From the NCBI RefSeq assembly GCF_002858765.1, contig NZ_PJRP01000004.1, positions 1 through 64,000 on the forward strand: a DNA stretch of 64,000 bases. Reading direction: 5' to 3'. Positions 25,759 to 34,340 of the stretch are shown here, one piece after another; positions within the stretch are counted from its first letter, which is position 1; each line of letters opens with the position of its first letter. This DNA is from Cupriavidus pauculus (lineage in GTDB: Bacteria > Pseudomonadota > Gammaproteobacteria > Burkholderiales > Burkholderiaceae). The translations under genes and the position numbers were made by a program. The notes beneath the pieces are model-generated. The model ran no database searches, was not told the origin of the DNA, and saw only the letters and a program-made list of their open reading frames with translations.

Positions 25759-27762
25759 TCAGTTGGGGTTCAGCATTTGTTTCATGACGCCGTCCAGGCT
25801 CGTGCGCGTATCCCGGTCGAGGTCCATGGCTTGTAGGGCGTTCACGTTGGTGGTATCAGCTGTGGTGGGAAAGCCGTTTGAGACAAAGCCGTGCTCCAGG
25901 ATGGCCTGTCCCACCACGTTGCCGCCGGCGCGCTGGCGATAGGCCAGCCGCACGTTGTAGCCTTGTGCGCACAGTCCGTCCTCGCACTTGCGATCGCGCG
26001 GATCGATCCGGTAGAGCGCTTCGATGCAACGGTCATAGGTGCCGGGCCTCAGTGCCAGATCGCGGGCAAAGCCCGACTGGCCGCCGACGCGCCCCTTGAC
26101 CAGATCCGCAAGCGCCGGGTTGATCATGACGACCTTGGCTGATGCCGCGCCTGCGTAGGCCAGCAGGTTGAAGCGGTCCAGCGTTACGGTGCCGACCTGG
26201 CTTTTCTCTGCGGGGCAGTACGCCATGCGCTGGCCGCCGCCGTTTGCGTTGGCCACGCTGTCAGCCAGTACAACGTCGCCCGATTCGGGACGCGGTGGTT
26301 TGCCGGCAATCGGCAGCACGGGCGATGCAGTCACCCGGGCGCCGTCGCGGCTGACGACGGTGGCCTCCCAGGTTGGGACCAGGGCTTCCTCGGTCAGTGG
26401 GCCCGGCTTGCCGATGCCGTGATAGACGCGGATGGTGTCGCCGGACTGAAGCGCCCCGGCGGCATCCTCAACCTGGAAGGTGTCGGCAGTGGTTGCTACT
26501 ACCTTCAGCGTCAGCGGCTGAAAACGGACTTCCTTGCTGAACCGGTCAGCGAGGTCGTTCAGCGCATTCTTGAGTACCACTTCCCGGCGGTCGGCGGCGT
26601 TGAAGCCAGCCTTGTCGGTAACGGTGTCGTCGATGCGCTGCGTGACGTCCGCCGCGTAGAGCACTCGTCCATCGCGCGACAGGAGTTCCGCGAACGCCCA
26701 CGCCTGGTAGCTCTGCAGCGTTTTGTAGGTCAGATTGGTGGGCAGCGCGTATTGGCGCGCAGGCGGTACCACCATGCGGATGAAGTAGTCGGGCAGGGCG
26801 CGCTTGCCGCTCACTTCGTGGCCAATACTGGTATTGCTGTCAATCGACGCCTGCACCTGGCTGAAGTTACCGTTCAGGGGCAGAGTGGCAAATGGTGCAC
26901 CGCTGCCGAGCTTGTCGGTGAACAGCTGCGTGCTGACGGCGTTTGACAAGTCATCGTTGCCGTCGCTGACCAGTGCCAGCACGCGGGGCTTCTTCACATC
27001 GGACAGCGCCATCGTGCCTGCACGGCTGAACACCGCGCCATCCTTGGGCGCGCCCAGAACCGGCACGGCCACTGCGTAGTCGGCGCCGGCGTGTTCCACG
27101 CGGATTTCGCTTACGCCGTCGTTCATGACGTCGCCCTTGCCGATGCCGGCACGGTAGCCGCGGTCCAGAATCACAAAACCGCGCCACGTATCGACAACGC
27201 GTGTTTCCACGACGTATGGATTGAACTGGCGGGCAGCGCCGGCCAGCATCGTGTCCAGCAACGTCACAAAGCCGTTGCGGTAGGCATTGGCAACGCCGGC
27301 GTCGATGGCTGCCTTGCCTGATGCGCGCGTGACGGTCATCACGTCATAGCGCGTCTGGCTGAACGACTGCAGTACTTCGCCGGTCATCGGATTGCTGAAG
27401 TACAGGCTCAGCGTCAACGGCAGGTAGATGTCCGTGGTGCCATCCGACTTGTCGATCTGGTAGCGCGACGCGCGCGTGACCTGGACCGACAAGGCCAGGG
27501 TGCGCAGCCTGTTCTTGCTGTCGATGGTTGGCGCGAGGGCCTTGAAATGCGCCTGAGCGTGTTCCTGCAACTTCGCCACGCTCTGCTTCATGTCCAGCGC
27601 GGGACGAAATGCGGGATCGATCTTGCTGCTGCCAGCGCCAGCGCCGGCATCATCAAAGAAAATGCCCGGTACGACGTACAGGCCTACGCCAGCGGCTGCG
27701 GCCGCGCTACCGCAGGCCGTCAGGGCAGCGGCGGCGGTGATTGTCAGGATCGTCTTGCGCAT
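25759..27762 (-). CDS. Large lipoprotein of unknown function
   Basis: 667 aa with a lipoprotein signal: MRKTILTITAAAALTACG, Cys17 being the lipidation site. The middle (about residues 195-220, VVETRVVDTWRGFVILDRG then GIGKGDVMND) and a later stretch (GDTIRVYHGIG, SGDVVLADS) look like small beta barrels of the kind found in FlgT-type envelope proteins; this is a weak resemblance. Four cysteines near the C-terminus (MAYCPAEK, YDRCIEALY, DRKCEDGLCAQG) could form disulfides. It starts only 1 base after the stop of the upstream gene (27764), so co-translation is likely. Confidence 0.85.
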   Translation of the reverse strand: MRKTILTITAAAALTACGSAAAAAGVGLYVVPGIFFDDAGAGAGSSKIDPAFRPALDMKQSVAKLQEHAQAHFKALAPTIDSKNRLRTLALSVQVTRASRYQIDKSDGTTDIYLPLTLSLYFSNPMTGEVLQSFSQTRYDVMTVTRASGKAAIDAGVANAYRNGFVTLLDTMLAGAARQFNPYVVETRVVDTWRGFVILDRGYRAGIGKGDVMNDGVSEIRVEHAGADYAVAVPVLGAPKDGAVFSRAGTMALSDVKKPRVLALVSDGNDDLSNAVSTQLFTDKLGSGAPFATLPLNGNFSQVQASIDSNTSIGHEVSGKRALPDYFIRMVVPPARQYALPTNLTYKTLQSYQAWAFAELLSRDGRVLYAADVTQRIDDTVTDKAGFNAADRREVVLKNALNDLADRFSKEVRFQPLTLKVVATTADTFQVEDAAGALQSGDTIRVYHGIGKPGPLTEEALVPTWEATVVSRDGARVTASPVLPIAGKPPRPESGDVVLADSVANANGGGQRMAYCPAEKSQVGTVTLDRFNLLAYAGAASAKVVMINPALADLVKGRVGGQSGFARDLALRPGTYDRCIEALYRIDPRDRKCEDGLCAQGYNVRLAYRQRAGGNVVGQAILEHGFVSNGFPTTADTTNVNALQAMDLDRDTRTSLDGVMKQMLNPN

Positions 27763-27763
27763 G

Positions 27764-29419
27764 TCAGCGAGCGGCTTTGGTCTTGGTGCAACCGTTCATG
27801 CAGAGCGTGACGATGTTGCCGTCGACCATCGAGTCCAGACCACCAAACATCGGGTTGCTGCCGAGCGCCATGGCCACGGCCTGGTCAAGTGGGTCGGTGC
27901 CACGATAGGTCGCCACGACTTCCAGCTTGTCAGTGCCGGCTTGGCGCTGCGTTGCCTTTTCCAGGCCTGGCACGTTCTTCAGTGCCTGGTTGAACGCCGT
28001 ACGATTCATCAAGGTCAGCGTGCCGCCGGTCAGGCGGATCACATACTCGGCGCCGTACATCGTGCGACGCTTGACGAAGTCCTGAATGCGCTTGCCGACC
28101 TGGTTGCCAAGGCTTGCAGCAAGCTTGCCCGCGAGCTTGGCGCGGCAATCGTCTGACGAGATACCGATGGCTGCCTCGGACTGCGTTGCCGATCCGATAT
28201 CTTCACCGGTCTTGGTGGAGAACGTTTTCGTACTGGCTACGCCCGTGCATGCCGGCTGGCCCGAGTTCTTGTCCACGCCCACGTCATAAATGACTGACGA
28301 GCCGATCATGAGGTAGTCGGCGGTGGCTTCCTGGCGCGCGAACTCCGTGTATTTGGCCAGTTCGGCGCCGTTTTCCAATTGGTCCAGCGTGATGGCGCGG
28401 TTGCCGAAATACTTGCTCTTGAACAGAGCGTTGTCGATTACCTTGATATCGAGATCGCCCAGCTGACCCTTCAACTCGTTATAGGTGTAGTTCTTCTTGT
28501 CCGGTCCCGTGTTCTGGGGCTGGTACTTGACCAACTTGCGGAAGTACGTGTTGTTGTGGTCCTCGGCGCTGACGTTATGCGCGTATGCCGACTGCGACGA
28601 GGAGGCTGCGGCGACATTGCTGCTGCTGGCTGCGGCAACCTGACGCGAGGCTGCGCCGGCCGCCTGCCGGCTGCTGGCACTGGCGGCATCGTAGCGGGCG
28701 CTGTCGCGGCCGGCCACGGCGGCCTGGCCACCATATCCGTCACGCGCGGCACCGGCTACCTGGGTGTCCCGGGCCGCGCTCACCCGGCCTGCCGCGCTTT
28801 CCTTCACGGCATAGGCGGCCTGCTCCTTCGATGCGTAGGCCGAGTTGCTGCTTGCAGCGTAGGCCGCCTTCTTCGAGCTGGAGGCGGCTTCCTTCTCGTT
28901 GTAGCTGCTGCCTTCCTCATGCCTGAATTCTGTCAGCTCTTCCAACGGTGCACGCAGGTTGGTGGGCGTGGTGAAGAATTCGTCCATCATCACCAGGATG
29001 GGCTGGCTGCGCGTTGTGGTGGTGTTCAATGCCAGGCCAAGATCGCTGATCTGCGTCCGCAGCGCCTTGTCGTCCATGCGCAGGGTGATGCTGACCTGGT
29101 ACTGCCCATCCACGGAACTGGGAACGGGGCTGTAGAACGATTCTTCTCCCACCTGGATCACGAGGTCATCTAGTTTGGCCTGTACGTCCGCGCTCTTGCT
29201 GGTGCCGGCACCAACCACCTTGTCCAGCGCGGCCAGTACCGCATTTCGCTTGGCCTGCCTGAGCGCGGACGTACGAACGGACGCCAGATCATCGGTAATC
29301 TTGACGGTCCCCACGCCACGTGCCTCGATGTCCATGGCCTGTGCGGCCGGTGTGGCCAGCGCGGCTGCAGTGGCCGTTGCCAGCAGCGTCTTACGGAATG
29401 CATTCATGACGGGGATCAT
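27764..29419 (-). CDS. Secreted envelope protein with Ala/Ser-rich insert
   Basis: 551 aa. A signal peptide follows the internal Met5 (AFRKTLLATATAAALATPAAQA). The N-terminal mature part (ARGVGTVKITDDLASVRT then ALRQAKRNAVLAALDKVVG) resembles the N-domain of FlgT/LPP20-type proteins. Roughly residues 145-280 are low-complexity Ala/Ser/Tyr/Lys sequence (AASSSKKAAYAASSNSAYAS and similar). The C-terminal half is a mixed domain ending LCMNGC, with a Cys pair. The start overlaps the preceding small lipoprotein gene by ATGA; ATG at 29407 is an alternative. Function unknown; an assembly or surface role is a guess. Confidence 0.82.
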   Translation of the reverse strand: MIPVMNAFRKTLLATATAAALATPAAQAMDIEARGVGTVKITDDLASVRTSALRQAKRNAVLAALDKVVGAGTSKSADVQAKLDDLVIQVGEESFYSPVPSSVDGQYQVSITLRMDDKALRTQISDLGLALNTTTTRSQPILVMMDEFFTTPTNLRAPLEELTEFRHEEGSSYNEKEAASSSKKAAYAASSNSAYASKEQAAYAVKESAAGRVSAARDTQVAGAARDGYGGQAAVAGRDSARYDAASASSRQAAGAASRQVAAASSSNVAAASSSQSAYAHNVSAEDHNNTYFRKLVKYQPQNTGPDKKNYTYNELKGQLGDLDIKVIDNALFKSKYFGNRAITLDQLENGAELAKYTEFARQEATADYLMIGSSVIYDVGVDKNSGQPACTGVASTKTFSTKTGEDIGSATQSEAAIGISSDDCRAKLAGKLAASLGNQVGKRIQDFVKRRTMYGAEYVIRLTGGTLTLMNRTAFNQALKNVPGLEKATQRQAGTDKLEVVATYRGTDPLDQAVAMALGSNPMFGGLDSMVDGNIVTLCMNGCTKTKAAR

Positions 29420-29631
29420 TTGGTATTGGTGATGGATACAGAAACGTCGCCAGCACGTACGACAGTGCCGGAGTCGCTGGTTTCGACAGACGCGTCGCCT
29501 GCCTTGACAGAGACAGACGGGGCGCTCGCTTCGGCTGCTGGTGGGTTTTCTGCCGCCTTGTCACTGCATGCGGCCACCGTAAGGGCGAGCGCTATCACAG
29601 CCAGTCGAGCTGGCTTTTCAAGAAAATTCAT
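29416..29631 (-). CDS. Small lipoprotein, first gene of envelope operon
   Basis: 71 aa. Signal and lipobox ARLAVIALALTVAACSD put the lipidated Cys at residue 22; the mature part is only 50 residues and repeats the pattern VSVKAGDASVET / VVRAGDVSVSI. No Asp is seen at +2 of a clear retention type (Ser follows Cys), so outer-membrane sorting is likely. It overlaps the next gene by 4 bases. Unknown family. As first gene, it places the operon promoter in 29632-29900. Confidence 0.8.
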   Translation of the reverse strand: MNFLEKPARLAVIALALTVAACSDKAAENPPAAEASAPSVSVKAGDASVETSDSGTVVRAGDVSVSITNTK

Positions 29632-29900
29632 TTTTTGATCTTCAGTGAATGGGTGGCGTGCACCAGGACTGGATCCCTTTAGGTGAGATCCAGTGGAAGA
29701 TCTGTCCGCCAGAAGGCGGAGACGAAGAGTGGCGCGATGCGCCTTTGCGGCACGCCCGATGCAGCGTGCTTAACGACCCGAGTGCTTCCACAACCGATTC
29801 CGTTTTTGATTCTTTTTGCGAGGGCAATCCTCGCCCAAGGCACTGAAAGTGTGCAAAGGATATGATACGGATATCGTGTGATTTATGCGATGCAAATCCA

Positions 29901-29928
29901 CCCCTCCATGAGAGGGGCGTAGTTTTTT
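29901..29928 (+). terminator. Possible rho-independent terminator of an unseen transcript
   Basis: CCCCTC (29901-29906) and GAGGGG (29912-29917) form a 6 bp stem with a 5-base loop, followed within a few bases by TTTTTT (29923-29928). No plus-strand gene ends nearby, so it would close an unannotated short RNA or be chance. Confidence 0.4.
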
Positions 29929-30924
29929 ATTTATCTGCCGATGGTCGTCCGCCACCTGTCGAGCGGTTGAGTGGAAGAAGGCTCTGACGAGCAGAGCCCG
30001 GCTGCGATCAAATTGCGCGTGAAGCTTTCACCGCCCTTCGATAGGTAGGCGTACAGCGTCCGCGGCCCTAAGCAATGAGACTCGATTTGAGCCCGCGTCC
30101 GATCAGTTGCCGTGGGATAGATCCTCGGCCTTTGCTTCATTGGCAACACCTCCACCGCCCACACGGCTCGCTCGGCCACACGCCATTACTGAGATCGAAA
30201 AACTTCCACAGACCACCTCGATACTGCGTACCGAGTTGTTGATGTTGCGAGAAGCCGTGGCTTCGACAAGCACACCGGCAATGCTGCCGAAATAGAAGTT
30301 CAGACGCGCGCCTTCGGAAGCGGGGATGTCTGACATTGGTAGCTTCAGCCTTTAATACGATTGATAAGCAAGCATGCGCTACTGCCGAGGGTGCATCTAT
30401 TACCTATGCGCAAGCAGCGGGTGCGTTGGGGCAGCCACCGGCGCAGACGCCGCCAACGACAGTACCGGTCATGCAAGCCCCACGGCATACATTGCGGGGG
30501 CGCCGGGAGGCGATCTTGATCTGGCTATAAACGATGCGACCAAGAAGGCCAATATCGTTGTGGAGAACATCAAAGCGCTTGCGGCAGTGCTTGCAATGGC
30601 GACAAAAAAATACTCTCTGGCCAACGCGGCGATCGGTGCATGTGTGTCGGTGAATTGAACGCGTAAGCCATACGAACACTTCCACAAACGGGTTGCGACT
30701 AACTGCCCAGGCACCTCCGAGCAAGCTGTCGACGATTTATCGGATCCTCACCGTGTCATCGCGGACTCATGCCAGTTCAGTATTCGCAGGGGTAAGTTGG
30801 TGTAGCGCTCTCAGTGCGGCGCGCACAATCTCGGATGAAGTAGATCATCGGTCCCTCCTAGCCCGTTTCTACGCATGTTGTCGCATCGGCGTAGCCGATC
30901 TGGGCGCCGGTTCCGCCAGGCGGA

Positions 30925-30939
30925 TAGAATAAGATTCTA
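30925..30939. promoter_or_regulatory. Inverted repeat upstream of the cysteine desulfurase fusion
   Basis: TAGAAT-AAG-ATTCTA is a perfect 6+6 inverted repeat about 108 bases before the desulfurase start. Its half-sites share the AGAA/TTCT core with the second repeat at 30996-31012, which suggests one regulator binding both. The regulator is unknown and not encoded next door. Confidence 0.5.
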
Positions 30940-30995
30940 AGAAATAGCAGAAAACTAGAAATGCATACTACTCTCTTCCCATCTTGGGGTGAGAC

Positions 30996-31012
30996 TTAGA
31001 AGTAAGTTCTAA
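30996..31012. promoter_or_regulatory. Second inverted repeat upstream of the cysteine desulfurase fusion
   Basis: TTAGAA-GTAAG-TTCTAA is a perfect 6+6 repeat with a 5-base spacer, ending 34 bases before the ATG at 31047, a fitting place for an operator at or just downstream of the transcription start. Confidence 0.5.
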
Positions 31013-31046
31013 AGCATTCGTCGTAGCATTTCTCCTCTTCGCAAGG

Positions 31047-32564
31047 ATGAATGGAACAATGCGCACGGACGCCCCCCGCTACTTCGATTACGCCGCCACA
31101 ACGCCAGCCGACCCGCGTGTTATGGAGGCGATGTTTCACTGCATGGGAGTCTCCGGCGTCTTCGGGAACCCTGCATCGAACTCTCACGCTGCAGGGCTAA
31201 AAGCCAAGGACCTCGTCGAGCAAGCGCGAGCCCAGGTTGCGGGACTCATTGGCGCAGACCCGTCCGAGATTGTCTGGACGTCAGGTGCGACCGAGTCGAA
31301 CAACTTGGCGCTGAAGGGTTTCTTCGAGGACGAGCAGAGCCGCCGCCATCTTGTGACCAGCAAGCTCGAGCACAAGGCGATTCTGGATACGGCGCAACAC
31401 CTCGAGCGACTTGGCGTTTCAGTGACCTACCTCGCGCCTAACCCCTCAGGCGAAATCTCCCTGGCTGCCGTCGAAGCGGCCTGCAGCCATTCCACAGGCC
31501 TCGTTTCGTTGATGATGGTCAACAATGAACTCGGGACCCTCACCAACATTGCTGAGATCTCGCGGGTTGTGCACGCCGCTGGCGCGCTGCTGCACGTGGA
31601 TGCAGCCCAAGCGGCAGGAAAGACTGAGATTGATGTCAAGGCGATGGGCATTGACCTGTTGTCCCTGTCCGCACACAAGTTTTATGGCCCGAAAGGCATT
31701 GGCGCGCTCTATGTGAGCCGCGAGGTCGCGCCGCGTATTGCTTGCCAGATGCACGGCGGCGGACATGAACAGGGTTTGAGGTCTGGAACACTTCCCACGC
31801 ACCAGATTGTCGGGATGGGCATGGCTTGTGAATTGGCGTGCAGCGAAATGACGTCGGACAACCAGCGCATCGCCCAACTGAGCGAGCGCTTGCTGAACGG
31901 TGTGCGCGCGTCGGGCGTCGTCACCCAGAACGCCAGTCGCGCAGACCGGATCCCGCACACGCTGAGTCTGACGGTGGTGTTGCCCAATTTTCTCCCGTCC
32001 ATGCTGACCGACGATATCGCGATTTCCTCGACGTCTGCCTGCAATTCGGCGGCTGGCAAGGTGTCTCACGTGCTCACCGGCCTTGGCCTCGCTGAAGACG
32101 CCGCGCAACGCACTGTTCGGCTGAGTCTTGGGCGCTTCACGACGGAGGCTGATGTGGATTTTGCAGTGGAATGCTTCCACCGTGCCATCGAAAGCTGCCA
32201 GGAGGCGAGAATGAGTCCGGAGGCATTGCAGATCAAGCATCTGTCGAATGATCTGGGTGTCGCGGCACAGATAGACGGCGCAGACGTGCGGGTCGCACAT
32301 ACGAACGGTTTTCGTTCCATTGTCTGTAACCGGCACGATGGAGAATCGGCAGATCAGACAGCATTCGCAGACATCGCAGAAGTTGCCCACTCACTTGGAA
32401 TGGTCGCGCACTACATGCCCATGGAGTCGGGTCGTATCACCTTGAATGAAGCGGCAGCCTTCGAATTGTTGTTGGCCGACTTGCCAAAGCCCGTCCTCGC
32501 ATATTGCCGCACGGGTAGCCGGTCGGAGACGCTGTGGAGTCTAGGAAGCAGCAGCCGAGGTTGA
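31047..32564 (+). CDS. Cysteine desulfurase fused to a DUF442/Blh-like domain
   Basis: 505 aa. Residues 1-385 form a PLP enzyme of the NifS/IscS class: DYAATTPADPRV at the start, the PLP lysine in SAHKFYGPKGIG, and the persulfide Cys in STSACNSAAGKVSH, which would strip sulfur from cysteine. From about residue 390 the chain continues without a stop into a second domain (IKHLSNDLGVAAQI, FRSIVCNRHDGESADQ, PVLAYCRTGSRS). This matches the phosphatase-like DUF442 (TIGR01244) domain of Blh proteins, whose Cys in CRTGSR is the expected active residue. The fusion suggests sulfur handed from the desulfurase to the second domain, or sulfide stress handling (inference). ATG at 31059 is an alternative start. 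Confidence 0.88.
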   Translation: MNGTMRTDAPRYFDYAATTPADPRVMEAMFHCMGVSGVFGNPASNSHAAGLKAKDLVEQARAQVAGLIGADPSEIVWTSGATESNNLALKGFFEDEQSRRHLVTSKLEHKAILDTAQHLERLGVSVTYLAPNPSGEISLAAVEAACSHSTGLVSLMMVNNELGTLTNIAEISRVVHAAGALLHVDAAQAAGKTEIDVKAMGIDLLSLSAHKFYGPKGIGALYVSREVAPRIACQMHGGGHEQGLRSGTLPTHQIVGMGMACELACSEMTSDNQRIAQLSERLLNGVRASGVVTQNASRADRIPHTLSLTVVLPNFLPSMLTDDIAISSTSACNSAAGKVSHVLTGLGLAEDAAQRTVRLSLGRFTTEADVDFAVECFHRAIESCQEARMSPEALQIKHLSNDLGVAAQIDGADVRVAHTNGFRSIVCNRHDGESADQTAFADIAEVAHSLGMVAHYMPMESGRITLNEAAAFELLLADLPKPVLAYCRTGSRSETLWSLGSSSRG

Positions 32565-32806
32565 GCGTCACGCGATACTTACGCCGGCCGGGTGTGCGGC
32601 TCATCCGAGGAACTGAACCTGCGCGATCGGCTTAGTGCCTGGCGCCGTTCCATGACTTGGGCGAGATCCCGTTTCGGGACGCCGACGGGCAAGGGACGGA
32701 CGGCCTTGGTGCACTACCAGATTAGCTGCATCGTGCCGTGCATGCTGAACATTGAGGCGCCCCCGAGTAAGAGGCGTTCTATTGGTCCCGTTCCATCGGC
32801 CCCAGT

Positions 32807-33592
32807 CTATCGGCCCCGTAACATGGGATGCCAGAAGACGACCCTCTTATGGATCGCGCGTACAGTTTCGACGCCCGCCAGGCCAGTGACCGCCAGGAGC
32901 AGGACGCCGGCGAACATCGTGGCCAGGCTCATGCTGACCGACGACGAGGCAATCAGAAAGCCGAGCCCTCGTTGTGCCGACAGGAATTCGCCCACCACGG
33001 CGCCAATCAGCGCCAGCGATACGCCGATCTGCAGGCCCGAGAAGATGTCCCCCAGCGCAGCCGGCAACTTCACGTGCCATAGCAGGAAGCCGCGCGACGC
33101 GCTGAAGGCGCGGCAAGCTTCCAGCAGCTCGGGGTCCGTGCGCCGGATGCCGTTGATTGTGTTGACGAACAGCGGAAAAAAGCAGACCAGGGCCACCAGC
33201 ACGATCTTCGATGCCGCGCCGAAGCCAAACCAGACCAGCAGGATGGGCCCTAGCGCCACCTTTGGGGTGGCCTGAAGGCCAACGAGCAGGGGGTAAACAA
33301 AGCGCTCGAAGGTCTCGGACTCCGCCAGCAGCGCCCCGAGCGCCACGGCCAGCACGCTGCCCACCGCGAAGGCCGCCACCGTGTTAAGTAGCGTGGCGCC
33401 GATATGCGGCCACAGGGTGCCGGTAAGGAAGCCGTCCGCGAGTGAACGGAACACCGCTTCTGGTGGCGGCAGCAGGTAGTCGGGAATCTGCAGCCACCGC
33501 ACGGCCTGATCCCAGGCGAGCAGCAGCAGGCCGACGCTGATGGCAGGGTAGAGCGGGGCGGGCAGACGCCGGGCCACGGTGTCAGTGGGCAT
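32807..33592 (-). CDS. ABC permease of NitT/TauT (SsuC/TauC) type, set 1
   Basis: 261 aa inner-membrane protein with about six helices and the EAA-type loop near residues 155-175 (ELLEACRAFSASRGFLLWHV) that docks the ATPase. It overlaps the upstream ATPase gene by 11 bases and is the last gene of this run. It belongs with the ATPase at 33582 and the binding protein at 35677. The substrate is unknown; relatives import taurine, sulfonates, nitrate, pyrimidine precursors or aromatic acids. Confidence 0.92.
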   Translation of the reverse strand: MPTDTVARRLPAPLYPAISVGLLLLAWDQAVRWLQIPDYLLPPPEAVFRSLADGFLTGTLWPHIGATLLNTVAAFAVGSVLAVALGALLAESETFERFVYPLLVGLQATPKVALGPILLVWFGFGAASKIVLVALVCFFPLFVNTINGIRRTDPELLEACRAFSASRGFLLWHVKLPAALGDIFSGLQIGVSLALIGAVVGEFLSAQRGLGFLIASSSVSMSLATMFAGVLLLAVTGLAGVETVRAIHKRVVFWHPMLRGR

Positions 33593-34340
33593 TGAAATGT
33601 CTCCGCAGGCGCTGGGTCAGCGCGGTGAATTCGGGATCATCGAACGTGTCGACGCTGCGTGGGCGCGCCAGCGGGTTGTGCAGCGACTCCACAATGCGGC
33701 CAGGGCGCGGCGACATGACCAGAATCCGATCGGCCAGGAACACGGCCTCCGGAATGCTATGGGTGATGAACAGCACGGACTTGCGCTGGACGCTCCAGAT
33801 GTCCTGCAGGGCAAAGGTCAGGGTTTCGCGCGACAACGCGTCCAGTGCCGCAAAGGGTTCGTCCATCAGCAGCAGGGCGGGGTCGGGCAGCAGCATGCGC
33901 GCAATACCGACCCGTTGCTGCATACCGCCCGACAACTCGAACGGATAGTTGCCGGCAAATGCCGTGAGGCCCACCAGCTCCAGCAACTGGTCCGCCCGTG
34001 CCTTTGCGCGGGCAAGGTCCAGCCCCTGGGTGCGCGCGGGCAGCAGGACGTTCTCGCGCACGGTCTTCCACGGCAGCAGGCTTGGCTTTTGAAACACCAC
34101 GCCGCTGCTGCGGCTTGGCCCGTTGATCGGGTGCCCATTTAGCGCGATCCGTCCACGGGTCGGTGCGAGCAAGCCGGCGGCCAGGCGCAACAGCGTGGAT
34201 TTCCCGCAGCCCGACGGGCCAAGCAGGGCGACGAACTCGCCTTCGCCAATGTCCACATCGACATCTTCCAACGCCTCGGTTTGCCCGGCGCGCGTGGGGT
34301 AGGTCAGGCCCACGCCGCGTATCGACAGGGCGGCGCTCAT
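33582..34340 (-). CDS. ABC ATPase of NitT/TauT (SsuB/TauB) type, set 1
   Basis: 252 aa with Walker A GPSGCGKST, the signature LSGGMQQR, Walker B LLLMDEPF and the switch His in FITHSIPEA. It powers the permease at 32807. Its start overlaps the stop of the BAAT-like hydrolase by 4 bases, so all three genes look translationally coupled. Confidence 0.93.
   Translation of the reverse strand: MSAALSIRGVGLTYPTRAGQTEALEDVDVDIGEGEFVALLGPSGCGKSTLLRLAAGLLAPTRGRIALNGHPINGPSRSSGVVFQKPSLLPWKTVRENVLLPARTQGLDLARAKARADQLLELVGLTAFAGNYPFELSGGMQQRVGIARMLLPDPALLLMDEPFAALDALSRETLTFALQDIWSVQRKSVLFITHSIPEAVFLADRILVMSPRPGRIVESLHNPLARPRSVDTFDDPEFTALTQRLRRHFNAH

Larger units (their letters stand above)
29632..31046. 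other. Orphan low-coding region between envelope operon and cysteine desulfurase
   Basis: 1.4 kb with lower GC than the flanks and no convincing gene. Candidates that I could not accept: a minus-strand 77-codon frame (30103-30336) and two overlapping plus-strand frames (30336-30530 and 30374-30658). Read together with one frameshift near 30450, the plus frames would give a roughly 105-residue helical protein ending TKKYSLANAAIGACVSVN. The region also holds a plus-strand hairpin with a T run (29901-29928) and the repeats at 30925-31012. It may be a decayed insertion or hold an unannotated small RNA. Confidence 0.45.

Noticed and set aside
30103..30336. A 77-codon minus-strand frame in the orphan region
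   Set aside because: It lacks a ribosome site and any recognised motif, and a competing plus-strand frame begins at the same place.
32592..33275. A 227-codon plus-strand frame after the desulfurase
   Set aside because: Most of it is antisense to the set-1 ABC permease, and its composition is shadow-like (Arg/Pro/Ser-rich).
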